This document shows positions 37,121-46,699 of a stretch of DNA of 64,000 bases, piece after piece (position 1 is the stretch's first letter; every line of letters begins with the position of its first letter). The stretch is taken from contig NZ_VNIP01000010.1 of assembly GCF_008370325.1 (NCBI RefSeq), positions 62,001 through 126,000 on the forward strand, written 5' to 3'. A program made the position numbers and the translations under genes. The notes below the pieces were generated by a model. The model did not search any database. It saw only the letters and a list, made by a program, of their open reading frames with translations, and was not told the DNA's origin. The stretch is from Martinezella tropici (GTDB lineage Bacteria > Pseudomonadota > Alphaproteobacteria > Rhizobiales > Rhizobiaceae).

Positions 37121-39610
37121 TCAGTGACATGCCGGCAGGCCGGGAGCGCCGCACTTCTTCTTTTCCGGAGGCTTCTGCGGCGGGGGCGGAGGTGGTCTCT
37201 TCACCTGCTGTTGCACGACCTTCGGCTGCGGTTGCGGCCTGGGCTGAGCCTGCGGCTTCGGCGCTGGCGCCCTCGCCTGTGCCACGACATGCGGCGCGGG
37301 TTTGCGCTGCTCAGCAGCCGGATTGGCTTGCCAAGGCGGCACGGCGGCGACATGAGGCTGACTGTTGACCCGAGGTTGGCTGCCGGTGACCGCCTTGGGC
37401 TTCGCCGGCGTCCTGGCGGCGATGGCCGGCGGCACCGAGGCATGGGCGCTGGGCTTCGGTGCAACGGCCACCGGATTCGGTTTACCGCTCGGCGCTGCTT
37501 GCGGTGCCGGGGTTTTGGCAATCTGGTTTTGCCCCTTCACGGCAGGCGCGTTGCCAACAGCCGGCAGTGGTTGCCCCTTGGAACCGGGAAGCGCGTGTAC
37601 ATTGGCGTTCGGTGCAGTCTGAGGCTGCTGAGCCTGTTTCGTTTGCGCTGCGCCAGGATTGACCGACAGCTTGCCCGTGGCTGGCAAAGGCTGACCGTTG
37701 GCACCGGGAAGTGCATGCGCGTTGGCATTTGTGCCTTGCTGGGTAGGTTGAGCGGCGGCAGCCGGATTATGCACCGCATTGGGTGCGGCTTGCAGCGGTT
37801 GCGCCTGCTTGGTTTGAGCCGTTCCCGGATTGCCCGGCAGCTTGCCACCAGTCGGCAGCGGCTGAACATTGGTGCCAGGCAACGCGTGAGCAGCGGCATT
37901 TCCAGCTCGCGGCTGCGCCGATGGCGCGACAGCCGGAGCGGCTCCAGGTGCTGCCTTGACCGCTGCGGGCGGATTCTGCTTTTGCAGCACTGCCGCCTTC
38001 TTCTGCACCGACGGCGGCAGGGCGACATGCAGCGCCGCGGTGCCTGCTCCGGCAATAACGGCTGCGCCGGCAAGCTTCTGACCCGTCGTCAGTCCGGGTG
38101 CTGCAGGTGCGGCGCCATTCTCATTGACAACAGTATTGTTGTTGATGACCGTCGTGTTGTTCACGACCGTATTGTGAATGTTGTTGAAGATGACGTTGTT
38201 TTCCGGCGGCGCGATATCGCGCGGCGGTTCGACCCATTGAGGAACCGGAACGAAGACCGGCGCCGGCAGCACATAGACATCGACCGAGGGCTGTGGCGGC
38301 GCCAGCACGACGAAATCCGGCGGCTGCGGTGCCAGGAAGACGACAGGCGCCGATGGGGCATAACCGAAATGGGCATCATCGAAATAAAGCACCGGCCGAT
38401 CGACATAGACCACTTCCGGTGGGGGTGGCGGCGGCACGTCATACTCGATAACGGCGAATGACGGCGGCGGCTCAAGCGCTGCTTCGAAATGCTCCAGACG
38501 GCGGCGGGCATCCCAGACGTGCGGACCGCGTGGATACCGCCTCAAATAGGACCAATAGGCCTCGGGCGTGTCCGCAATCCAAGTCTCGCGCCAGGTGATC
38601 GCTTCGCGACGCGCGGCGATGATGGCGCGCACACGCCTTGCCATGGAGTCGTTCGGATAGGCTGCGAGGAAATCCTCATAGCCCTGCAGCGTATCGCGAT
38701 CGAGCGCGGCGAAATAAGCATCCCGCTCGTCGAAATCACGGATCGCCTTCGTGCGGATCGCAGCATTGTCGTAGCCGGAAGCCTGGGCGGCCGGAGCGTC
38801 GGGACCGCGATCGAAGAAGGTGAAAGCATTCTTGAATTTCGAGGCATCCCAGGAGATCTGCGCGCCCTTGGTTAGATCGCTGACGCGCAGGCGTGTGCGG
38901 TCGAACACATCGCCGAGCGGCAGGCCGCCGACGCGGATCATCTCCGCCAGCGCATGCGCGTAGGAACCATAGGGTCCGGCCTCCTGCGGCGCCACCGTGC
39001 CGGGCGCAGCATTGAAGGCGATCAGCTGATTGGCGTCCGGATCGACCAGTGCCAGTCCACCGGCCAACGGCTGATTGGATTGCACGAACGGATTGGCCCT
39101 CGCCGCATCGAGCACGATGATGCTGCCGCGATTGTTGATGGCCGCCAGCGATTTGGCGAAATCGGTCATCCGCAGCGCCTCGACCGGCACATCCGTGGCA
39201 TTGGCGATTTGAGCATCCACGGGTACGAAATAATTATCGCCCTGATATTGCACGCCGTAGCCCGCCAGATAGACGAAAACGACGGTATCGGGGCCTGACG
39301 CATTCGCTTTCGTCAGAAAGTCCCTCATCGCATCGCGCAATCCGTTCTGGTCGAGGTCGCGCGCGCCGATCACATCGAAGCCGGCCGCCTGCAGCGTCTG
39401 CGCGATCAGGCCGGCATCATTGGCCGGTGTCGGAAGTGCGCCCGCCTTGTAGGCGGCATTGCCCACGACGAAGGCTATTCTCTTTTCGGGAGAACCTTGC
39501 GCTTCGGCAGGGCCCGCAGCAGCAATACCGGCCAAAACCAACATCATGGCAAAGAACGCCCAGATCGTCTTTTGAGATGACAATCCCATCATCGAGAGCA
39601 GAGGTGACAT
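37121..39610 (-). CDS. Exported caspase-fold protein with both catalytic residues replaced
   Basis: An 829-residue protein. Residues 1-38 are a signal peptide (ending AEAQG). Residues 43-265 match the caspase-like C14 fold (EKRIAFVVGNAAYKAG; LPTPANDAGLIAQTLQAAGF). The catalytic His is Tyr118 (LAGYGVQYQGDNYFVPVDA) and the Cys is Ala170 (IVLDAARANPF), so proteolysis is not expected. Then follow a region with FDERDAYFAALDRDTLQGYE and repeats like SEL/TPR helices, a Pro-rich segment (VPPPPPPEVVYVD), an Asn/Val/Thr-rich stretch around NNTTVINNNTVV, and about 290 residues of Pro/Ala/Gln/Lys low complexity with three copies of HALPG-x4-QPLP. A candidate scaffold or decoy at the cell surface. Confidence 0.8.
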   Translation of the reverse strand: MSPLLSMMGLSSQKTIWAFFAMMLVLAGIAAAGPAEAQGSPEKRIAFVVGNAAYKAGALPTPANDAGLIAQTLQAAGFDVIGARDLDQNGLRDAMRDFLTKANASGPDTVVFVYLAGYGVQYQGDNYFVPVDAQIANATDVPVEALRMTDFAKSLAAINNRGSIIVLDAARANPFVQSNQPLAGGLALVDPDANQLIAFNAAPGTVAPQEAGPYGSYAHALAEMIRVGGLPLGDVFDRTRLRVSDLTKGAQISWDASKFKNAFTFFDRGPDAPAAQASGYDNAAIRTKAIRDFDERDAYFAALDRDTLQGYEDFLAAYPNDSMARRVRAIIAARREAITWRETWIADTPEAYWSYLRRYPRGPHVWDARRRLEHFEAALEPPPSFAVIEYDVPPPPPPEVVYVDRPVLYFDDAHFGYAPSAPVVFLAPQPPDFVVLAPPQPSVDVYVLPAPVFVPVPQWVEPPRDIAPPENNVIFNNIHNTVVNNTTVINNNTVVNENGAAPAAPGLTTGQKLAGAAVIAGAGTAALHVALPPSVQKKAAVLQKQNPPAAVKAAPGAAPAVAPSAQPRAGNAAAHALPGTNVQPLPTGGKLPGNPGTAQTKQAQPLQAAPNAVHNPAAAAQPTQQGTNANAHALPGANGQPLPATGKLSVNPGAAQTKQAQQPQTAPNANVHALPGSKGQPLPAVGNAPAVKGQNQIAKTPAPQAAPSGKPNPVAVAPKPSAHASVPPAIAARTPAKPKAVTGSQPRVNSQPHVAAVPPWQANPAAEQRKPAPHVVAQARAPAPKPQAQPRPQPQPKVVQQQVKRPPPPPPQKPPEKKKCGAPGLPACH

Positions 39611-39893
39611 ACCGGCTTCCTTCGCGAAACATGTGACGCACAGGGGATCAATAAGAAATGGCTAGGATTTGATTTGGGCGGATGCGCGGCATATTCCCGG
39701 CGGCATGACGGCGATGTCACGGTCTATTCACGTTCAGAAACGTCCGTTTGTAGATCCCGCCCTGCCGAAACTTGCCATCCGTCCCACCAAAATGATGACG
39801 TGCCGGCAAATCGGTGCTAAACGCGCCTCCGCGATATCAACAATAGCGACTTCGCCGCATCCTTCATCGACGCGGCTTCGAGAGACCAAGATC

Positions 39894-41150
39894 ATGGCTG
39901 AGTTCAAATCCGATTTCCTGCGCACCCTGCACGAGCGCGGCTTCATTCATCAGATTTCCGATGAAGCAGGCCTCGACGATCTCTTCGCCAAGGAAACGGT
40001 AACGGCCTATATCGGCTTCGATCCGACGGCGTCGAGCCTGCACGCCGGTTCGCTGATCCAGATCATGATGCTGTACTGGATGCAGACGACCGGCCATCGC
40101 CCCCTGTCGTTGATGGGCGGCGGCACCGGCATGGTCGGCGACCCATCCTTCAAGGAAGAGTCCCGCCAGCTGATGACGATCGATACGATCGAGGGCAACA
40201 TCGCGTCGATCAAGCGCTGCTTCTCGAACTACCTCACCTATGGCGAAGGCCCGAAGGATGCGTTGATGGTCAACAACGCCGAATGGCTGCGCTCGCTCAA
40301 TTACCTGGAATTCCTGCGCGACGTCGGCCGCCACTTCTCGGTCAACCGCATGCTGTCCTTCGATAGCGTCAAGACGCGTCTGGATCGCGAGCAGTCGCTG
40401 TCATTCCTCGAATTCAACTACATGATCCTGCAGGCCTACGACTTTGTCGAATTGGCCAAGCGTTACGATTGCCGCCTGCAGATGGGCGGCTCGGATCAGT
40501 GGGGCAATATCGTCAACGGCATCGACCTCGGTCACCGCATGGGGACGAAACAGCTCTTCGCTTTGACTTCGCCGCTGCTGACGACGGCATCCGGTGCCAA
40601 GATGGGCAAGTCCGCCACCGGCGCGGTCTGGCTGAATGCCGACCTACTTTCGGCCTACGACTTCTGGCAGTACTGGCGCAACACCGAGGATGCCGATGTC
40701 TCGCGCTTCCTGAAGCTCTACACGACGCTGCCGATGGATGAGATCGCACGGCTTTCGGCCCTTGCCGGCTCCGAGATCAATGAGGTCAAGAAGATCCTTG
40801 CGACCGAAGTCACCGCGATCCTGCATGGCCGCGCCGCAGCCGAACAGGCCGCCGAAACGGCACGCAAGACCTTCGAGGAAGGCGGCCTGTCCGAAAACCT
40901 GCCGTCCGTCGATGTCCCGGCTTCCGAACTTGAAGCCGGTATCGGGCTTCTCTCGCTGATCGTGCGTGCCGGCCTTGCAGCTTCCAATGGCGAGGCTCGC
41001 CGCCACGTTCAGGGCGGCGCGGTTCGTATCAACGACGAAGCCATCAGCGATGAGCGCAAGATCATTGGCAGCGGCGAAGTGACGGCCGATGGCATCATCA
41101 AGCTGTCGCTCGGCAAGAAGAAGCACATCCTGATCCGCCCAGCCGCTTGA
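39894..41150 (+). CDS. tyrS: Tyrosyl-tRNA synthetase
   Basis: This enzyme charges tRNA-Tyr. The class I core shows GFDPTASSLHAGSLIQIMML (HIGH-like HAGS), QMGGSDQWGNIVNGIDLG, and the KMSKS-like KMGKSATGAVWL. The last 65 residues are an S4 RNA-binding domain (GLAASNGEARRHVQGGAVRI). 418 residues from the ATG at 39894. A longer upstream open frame lacks homology-like sequence and was trimmed. Single-gene transcript, followed by a terminator. Confidence 0.95.
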   Translation: MAEFKSDFLRTLHERGFIHQISDEAGLDDLFAKETVTAYIGFDPTASSLHAGSLIQIMMLYWMQTTGHRPLSLMGGGTGMVGDPSFKEESRQLMTIDTIEGNIASIKRCFSNYLTYGEGPKDALMVNNAEWLRSLNYLEFLRDVGRHFSVNRMLSFDSVKTRLDREQSLSFLEFNYMILQAYDFVELAKRYDCRLQMGGSDQWGNIVNGIDLGHRMGTKQLFALTSPLLTTASGAKMGKSATGAVWLNADLLSAYDFWQYWRNTEDADVSRFLKLYTTLPMDEIARLSALAGSEINEVKKILATEVTAILHGRAAAEQAAETARKTFEEGGLSENLPSVDVPASELEAGIGLLSLIVRAGLAASNGEARRHVQGGAVRINDEAISDERKIIGSGEVTADGIIKLSLGKKKHILIRPAA

Positions 41151-41174
41151 ACGGTTGGTCGCGTGACAACGAAC

Positions 41175-41203
41175 AAAGCCGGCGCACCCTCGCCGGCTTT
41201 TTT
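41175..41203 (+). terminator. Intrinsic terminator of tyrS
   Basis: A 10-bp stem (AAAGCCGGCG/CGCCGGCTTT), a six-nt loop, and a run of six T. It begins 25 nt after the tyrS stop. Confidence 0.88.
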
Positions 41204-41333
41204 GTTTTCTGCTATCTTTGCGCGCGCAACGCTATCGATCCAATGGCGCTACCAGAAGCAATTTAAGCTCTTCATGTCGGATTGAGCCCTGCCCGTTCGT
41301 CCTCTGTAGGATCTGAAATGCCGGAGGTGAATT

Positions 41334-41660
41334 ATGGATGAATTGCCCATCATCAAGACGAGGCGCAAAGGCCGAAGCCTTATGCAGAACATGCTGATTC
41401 CAAGTGAGGAAATGGTTGTCCGCGCGCTCTGGACGGCGCCTGCAGGTCGCCTATCGGATCTCGGCGAACTGCGACAGTCGCTTGCCAAACAATATGGTGC
41501 CGAGGCCTGCTGTCCTGTCACCGTACAGCAACATCTGGTGCGGATCAGCGAAGCCCGCGACGCTCCGTTCTGGCGTGTCGTGGATCCCGACCGACCATTC
41601 GCCCGGCGAATGAGCGGCGGACCTGAGCGCATACGGCAGCAATTGGCAGAAGAAAAATAA
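41334..41660 (+). CDS. Small protein resembling the MGMT/ATL DNA-binding domain
   Basis: A 108-residue protein of unproven function. Residues 22-105 can be lined up with the C-terminal domain of O6-alkylguanine methyltransferases: MVVRALWTAPAGRLSDLGEL for the start of the helix-turn-helix, then PFWRVVDPDRPFARRMSGG, which parallels the PCHRV-...-GGYxGG active-site loop, and ERIRQQLAEE for the final helix. The active-site cysteine is absent (PFWR), as in alkyltransferase-like proteins, which flag damage without repair. The similarity is read by eye and is modest. It stands alone between tyrS and the AsmA-like gene. Confidence 0.6.
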   Translation: MDELPIIKTRRKGRSLMQNMLIPSEEMVVRALWTAPAGRLSDLGELRQSLAKQYGAEACCPVTVQQHLVRISEARDAPFWRVVDPDRPFARRMSGGPERIRQQLAEEK

Positions 41661-41717
41661 TCCGTTACGCGGCGTCTTTATGAAAGAGACGCCGCGGTCG
41701 CCTTGCGGCGCACTTCC

Positions 41718-44700
41718 TCAATATTCAAATATCTGCCTGAAGACACCCGGCGCAATGATCGACAACGGGTTGATCTGGAGGTTCGATTTTTCCAACGTAC
41801 CGGTCAGCCTGAAGGTGATGCCGATGAGACCACGGTCGCTGCCGTTGCCGAGGATGAAGCCGACGATCGGGACCTCCGCGAACAGCCGGTTCAGGCCGTA
41901 GGCGGGCATGAAGGTTCCGGTCATGTCCATCTTGCCGCTGGCATCCTTCAGCGTTCCCTGGAACGTCGCACCTAGCTGCACGCCGCGCACCACGCCGTTC
42001 TCCACCGATAACGTGCCGTCACGCATGACAAGCCGGGCAAAGCCCCGCTCGAAGCTCTGCGAACGCGTATCGATATTCTGCTTCACCGCCGCATTCAGGC
42101 TCTTTCCGTTCTTGCCGCTCGGCGTCGAGACGATGGTCGAAAGCTTCTTTTCATCGATGATGGCGAAGTTGCGGATATCGAGCGAGCCATCCCAATCATC
42201 CTGCCCGGTCGAGCGCAGCGAAAGATTGAGAAGCCCCCCCTTCAGGTGCTTGTAGAGATCGGTGAAGCGCGCGACCGCACCGGCGTCGCCGCTCGTGATG
42301 CGGATCACGCCGTTGCTGCCCTTGCTCATCTGGGTGACGAGAGCCTCGCCGCTGCGCGTCACGCCGGAAAAATCCGCTGCCGTCGTCTTGCCGCCGGCGA
42401 TCGAATAGACGCCCTTGACGTTGCCCATGGTCTCGTCGTTGAAACCGATGACCTTGTCGATATTGGCGCGAACGGTCGCGCTCGCCGAAGCATCGCCATC
42501 CGAATTTTGCTGACCGCCTGAGGTAGACGACTTCAGGCGGGCCAGGATCGGACGTATGTCGGCGGAATTGCCCGATATGGCGACATCGTAACCGCCGCTT
42601 TTGCTCCGCTTCAGGGAGAGCGCAAAATCGTCGAGCGCCGAAAGCTTGACGCTGTCGAAGCTCGCCGATGTCAGAGTCCCCTTGCTGATCAGGAGATCGC
42701 CGCTGACGCCGAAACCGTCGCCCTTGAGCGTGAAATTCTTGAGCGTCGTCTGATTGTCGGGGCCGGACGCCTCGAACTGCGCGACCGCGCCGATGCCGCT
42801 ACCCTTCGACCAGCCGACCCAGGGCACCGTCAGTGCCGCCTTGCCGAGATCGACCTTGACGCCCTGGCGATCCTCGTCGATGCGCGTCAACTCCACCTTG
42901 ACGGGTCCGTCGATTATATCGCGAAGACCGGGCAGAACCGCGTTGCGCTGCGCATCGGTCAGCGTGGCCGTAATCACACGCGCTCGCTTTATCGGCGATT
43001 TGCCGTCGGTCGGCTCGACCATGTCGATCTCAGCGGGAATGCCATCGATCTGGGCCAGTGCCTGCAGATGAATCGATTGTGGATCAGCTGAAATCTCGCC
43101 CGTCAGATTGTCGATCTTGCGATTGTTCATCGGCTTCAGCAGATCGACATTGTCGAGTTCGAGCTTCGCCTGCCAATCCGGCGGAGGCGGCTGCTGATCC
43201 CTGATCAGTCCGATCCTGGCATCGACCTTGGCGACGATCTTGCCGTTGAAATCCTCCGGCTTGAACTCCGTCCGCTGCAGCACCTCGAGCGGCTTGTAGC
43301 TCAGGAGCTCGCCTATGGCGTCACCCGAGCCTGATATCGTCAAGTCGAGATCGGCCATCAACGGCTTGTCATATGTCGCCGGGATCGAGAAGCCGCTGTC
43401 GTTCAGAGTGATCGTGCGGCCAGTGGCAAAATAGGAGGTTGCCGTCGCGATATTGACGGCCATGTTCGGCCCGGTCAAATCGAAATGGGCTTTGGTGTCG
43501 CGCAACGGCGGGATGTCGCCGGGGACGTTCAGACGCGCGCCGGCGATGTCGAAGGCGATGTGCAGCTCGTTCTTGCCAAGCTGCAGCTTGCCGCTTTGCG
43601 AAGCTTCCCTCAGCCTTCCGGCAGGAATGAAGACGGATATGACGGCATTGGTCACCGAGCCGCCAAAAAGATTGGCTTCGACCCATGTCCTCGGTTTCGA
43701 GGCCATCCAGAAAGGCCAAAGCTGCTTGATAACAGTTGTATCCAGTTTGTCGGCGCGGCCGCCGAAGCTGATTTCCGGCGAGCTGTCACCGAGCTTCATA
43801 TGCAGGGAACCGAACAGTGCACCTTGTGGTGTCGATACGCCGAGATCGTCGAACTGGAATTCCTTGGTCTCGGAAAGAAAGTGCCCCGTGGCGCGACCAT
43901 CGAAACTGACCGGCTTTTCCCCCGAGATCGATGATGCGGCAACGCCATCCTTGATCACGAAATCGATGCCGAAACCCTTGCCTGCATTGGCATTGACACG
44001 ATCGAGATCGATGAGCGCACCGGAGAACGGCACCATGGTGCCGACGAATTGCACCTTTGAAGGCGCAATCTCCAGCGTCTGATGATCGAAATTATAGGCG
44101 AGGTTGATGTTGCCCTGCGTCAGGTCCTGGATGTCGCGATCCATATAGAACGTGCCGGGCTGCACGTCGATCGAGGCTTCGAGCTTCGGATCGATGCCGG
44201 CATCGCCCTTGACGGCGGACAGGATCACATTGGCAAAACTGACGACGCCCTGCCGCGGCGCGCCGTTCGCATCATAGGCCATGGTCAATGGCTTGAGATC
44301 GAGATTGGAGATTCTCGCCGTCAGCGACGAACTGTGGCCGGGCTGCTGCTGCGCCGCCTTCACGTCCAGTGTCGCCACCGACCCGTTGACGGCAACCTCG
44401 CCAAAGAGATGCAACGCGTTCGGCTCGGCGCGTTCGAAGGTAAGATTGTCGACCACGAGAGAGATCGGATCGCCTTCCTGGCGCGCCAGCTTCATCGAGA
44501 ATCCGGAAATGCGCACGGAATTCGTGCCGCCGCGCTGCACGAAATGCTCCAGGAAATCGAGATTGTCGAAGGCCGCGTTCAGCGCCTGCGGCAGTGCATC
44601 GACCCGCAGCTTCGTCAGATCGACGGGATCTCCCTGGGGCAGAAGCGATGTATCGAGCGCGATGCCCTCCGCCGCCACGCTTGCAACCTCCACCCGGCCC

Positions 44701-45137
44701 TCGAGCAGAGCCAGCGGATCGAGCTCCATGTTGACGGCAGACATCGTCGACAGATGCTTGCCGCTGTCCTGATCGATGACGTTCACGTCGTGAGCTTCGA
44801 GCGTCAGCCGCAGGCCGGATGTGAAGCGGATCACGGTTGCGCCGACTTCGGCCTTGTAGCGTGGGCCGATGGCATGATCGAGCGCCGTCTGCGCCTTCTG
44901 CGACAGCGGCGCGTCGAAGATACCGCCTTCGATGGTCGCGATGATGGCGCCGATGATGATGGCAAGAAATGCAAAGAAAACCAGCGTGATGCGGCAAACA
45001 TGCCAGACATGCGAACGACGACGGCGCACGCGCTCCGGCACATGCACGATCAGCGGATCTTCGGCCTGGGCGGACGGCAGATTGTCGAGCGGCACGAGAT
45101 CCTTTTTGCGGAATGTTATCTTTTCGCCTCGGATCAC
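41718..45137 (-). CDS. AsmA/YhdP-like membrane-anchored giant protein
   Basis: A protein of about 1,140 residues. The N-terminal region is basic and cytoplasmic (FRKKDLVPLDNLPS; PERVRRRRSHVW), with one transmembrane helix (ITLVFFAFLAIIIGAIIAT). A very long periplasmic part of beta-rich repeats follows (DUF3971-like), ending in the AsmA-like C-terminal domain: LQLGATFQGTLKDASGKMDM-like elements, then GFILGNGSDRGLIGITFRLTG. Such bridge-like proteins are thought to transport phospholipids to the outer membrane. The start is uncertain: I used GTG at 45137 (IRGEKITFRKK); another in-frame start is 99 nt upstream. Divergent from bcp. Confidence 0.82.
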   Translation of the reverse strand: MIRGEKITFRKKDLVPLDNLPSAQAEDPLIVHVPERVRRRRSHVWHVCRITLVFFAFLAIIIGAIIATIEGGIFDAPLSQKAQTALDHAIGPRYKAEVGATVIRFTSGLRLTLEAHDVNVIDQDSGKHLSTMSAVNMELDPLALLEGRVEVASVAAEGIALDTSLLPQGDPVDLTKLRVDALPQALNAAFDNLDFLEHFVQRGGTNSVRISGFSMKLARQEGDPISLVVDNLTFERAEPNALHLFGEVAVNGSVATLDVKAAQQQPGHSSSLTARISNLDLKPLTMAYDANGAPRQGVVSFANVILSAVKGDAGIDPKLEASIDVQPGTFYMDRDIQDLTQGNINLAYNFDHQTLEIAPSKVQFVGTMVPFSGALIDLDRVNANAGKGFGIDFVIKDGVAASSISGEKPVSFDGRATGHFLSETKEFQFDDLGVSTPQGALFGSLHMKLGDSSPEISFGGRADKLDTTVIKQLWPFWMASKPRTWVEANLFGGSVTNAVISVFIPAGRLREASQSGKLQLGKNELHIAFDIAGARLNVPGDIPPLRDTKAHFDLTGPNMAVNIATATSYFATGRTITLNDSGFSIPATYDKPLMADLDLTISGSGDAIGELLSYKPLEVLQRTEFKPEDFNGKIVAKVDARIGLIRDQQPPPPDWQAKLELDNVDLLKPMNNRKIDNLTGEISADPQSIHLQALAQIDGIPAEIDMVEPTDGKSPIKRARVITATLTDAQRNAVLPGLRDIIDGPVKVELTRIDEDRQGVKVDLGKAALTVPWVGWSKGSGIGAVAQFEASGPDNQTTLKNFTLKGDGFGVSGDLLISKGTLTSASFDSVKLSALDDFALSLKRSKSGGYDVAISGNSADIRPILARLKSSTSGGQQNSDGDASASATVRANIDKVIGFNDETMGNVKGVYSIAGGKTTAADFSGVTRSGEALVTQMSKGSNGVIRITSGDAGAVARFTDLYKHLKGGLLNLSLRSTGQDDWDGSLDIRNFAIIDEKKLSTIVSTPSGKNGKSLNAAVKQNIDTRSQSFERGFARLVMRDGTLSVENGVVRGVQLGATFQGTLKDASGKMDMTGTFMPAYGLNRLFAEVPIVGFILGNGSDRGLIGITFRLTGTLEKSNLQINPLSIIAPGVFRQIFEY

Positions 45138-45266
45138 TCCTGCGCGTGCCTTTCGCTCTCTACAATTTTGTTGGTGACGCTGCGTCCCATTGGACGGCAC
45201 ACGCGGGCAGTATATATGGCTTCCCTCAAGTGTCATCTAAAAAACCGGCAAAAGAAAGGTTTTCCC

Positions 45267-45749
45267 GTGGCGGAAGTTTTTCCAGTTCAACTCGGCATTG
45301 GCGACAAAGCACCGGATTTCGATCTCCCACGCGATGGCAGCGGCCGTATTCGTCTTGCCGATTTTACCGGGAAGCCGCTGGTGGTCTATTTCTACCCCAA
45401 GGACGACACCACGGCCTGCACGACGGAATCGATTTCCTTCACGGCGCTCGCAGCCGCTTTCGCCAAGGCTGACGTCGCCCTCCTCGGCGTGTCTCCGGAC
45501 CCGGTCAAGAGCCACGACAAATTCGTCAAGAAGTATGCGCTCTCCGTGCCGCTCGCCTCCGACGAGGAAAAGACCATGGCGATGGCCTATGGCGTCTGGC
45601 GGGAGAAGAGCATGTATGGCCGCACCTATATGGGCGTCGTGCGCTCCACCTTCCTGATCGGTGCCGATGGCCACATCGCCAGAATATGGGACAAGGTCAA
45701 GGTCGCAGGACACGCCGAGGCCGTTCTGGCCGCCGCGATGGAACTTTGA
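45267..45749 (+). CDS. bcp: Thiol peroxidase of the BCP/PrxQ family
   Basis: A 160-residue peroxiredoxin that reduces hydroperoxides. The peroxidatic cysteine is in FYPKDDTTACTTESISF, with Ala instead of the usual Gly before it. No second cysteine is present, so it is a one-Cys type needing an external thiol. The GTG start with AAAGG seven nt upstream gives the right length. Followed four nt later by the DUF455 gene. Confidence 0.92.
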   Translation: MAEVFPVQLGIGDKAPDFDLPRDGSGRIRLADFTGKPLVVYFYPKDDTTACTTESISFTALAAAFAKADVALLGVSPDPVKSHDKFVKKYALSVPLASDEEKTMAMAYGVWREKSMYGRTYMGVVRSTFLIGADGHIARIWDKVKVAGHAEAVLAAAMEL

Positions 45750-45753
45750 CGGC

Positions 45754-46584
45754 ATGAAGGACAATCTCGAACCGATCACATCGCTGCGTGGCGGCGCCAT
45801 CGCCGCCATCCGCGCGGCCGATCTCGATCAGAAGACCGAGCTTGCCCAGGAATCGGCAAGACGCTGGTTTGCCCGCACGCTGTCGCTGCGTTCGCCGCTC
45901 GATCCGCCGCTCGCCGATCGCCCCGGCCGCCCCGACAAGCCGGATCTGGTGCCGCCAAAGCATATGGAGAAGCGCTCCCTGCATACGCTCAAGGGCCGCA
46001 TCGCACTGCTGCACGCTATCGCCCATATCGAGCTGAACGCCGTTGACCTGGCACTGGATATCGTCGCACGCTTCGCGACGGGGCCGGTTCCGAATTCATT
46101 CTTCGACGGCTGGATGCAGGTCGCCTTCGAGGAAGCCAAGCATTTCCGCATGGTGCGGGCGCGGCTGCGCGAACTGGGCGTGGACTATGGCGATCTGCCG
46201 GCTCATGACGGCCTGTGGCAGGCAGCTCATGCGACCCGCACCGATCTGACCGCCCGCCTCGCCGTCGTGCCGTTGATCCTCGAAGCCAGGGGATTGGACG
46301 TAACGCCGGCGCTGCAGGCGAAGATGCGCGAAACCGGTGATCTGGAGAGCGCCGCCATCCTCGACGTCATCTATAATGATGAAAAAGGCCATGTCGCCGT
46401 CGGTGCCAAATGGTTCCGATTCCTGTGCGCACGGGAGAAGCGCGATCCGGCCCGCACCTTCCAGGAATTGGTGCGCGCCAACTTCCGCGGCTCCCTCAAA
46501 GCGCCGTTCAACGACATCGCAAGGGCGGAAGCGGGACTGACTCCATCCTTCTATCGCTCGTTAACCTCTACGAACAGCGCATAA
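45754..46584 (+). CDS. DUF455 ferritin-like protein
   Basis: A 276-residue protein of the DUF455 (COG2833) family, a four-helix ferritin-like fold. Candidate metal ligands are seen in AIAHIELNAVDLALD, QVAFEEAKHFRMVRARL and IYNDEKGHVAVGAKW, i.e. paired Glu/His as in diiron carboxylate proteins. Its reaction is unknown. The four-nt gap to bcp implies cotranscription, so a role in oxidative or iron stress is a fair inference, nothing more. Confidence 0.88.
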   Translation: MKDNLEPITSLRGGAIAAIRAADLDQKTELAQESARRWFARTLSLRSPLDPPLADRPGRPDKPDLVPPKHMEKRSLHTLKGRIALLHAIAHIELNAVDLALDIVARFATGPVPNSFFDGWMQVAFEEAKHFRMVRARLRELGVDYGDLPAHDGLWQAAHATRTDLTARLAVVPLILEARGLDVTPALQAKMRETGDLESAAILDVIYNDEKGHVAVGAKWFRFLCAREKRDPARTFQELVRANFRGSLKAPFNDIARAEAGLTPSFYRSLTSTNSA

Positions 46585-46614
46585 TCCCCTAACATTACAG
46601 GCTTTTTCCGGTAT

Positions 46615-46647
46615 TTAACGATGCGCCGGAAAGTATTCGTTAACCAT
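46615..46647 (+). promoter_or_regulatory. CtrA-like half-sites before the M23 gene
   Basis: TTAAC (46615-46619) and TTAACCAT (46640-46647) are CtrA-type half-sites, though 20 nt apart, more than the usual seven. A third TTAACC is at 46561. A 7-bp hairpin (TTTCCGG/CCGGAAA) spans 46605-46632 and may end the upstream transcript. Cell-cycle control is possible but not shown. Confidence 0.3.
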
Positions 46648-46699
46648 AATGCCGTGTACTTCAAATCAATGCCATAAGGCATCGATTGGGAGATTCTCG

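Noticed and set aside
39669..39893. A 75-residue N-terminal extension of TyrS
   Set aside because: The extension shows no family similarity, while the ATG at 39894 gives the normal synthetase start.
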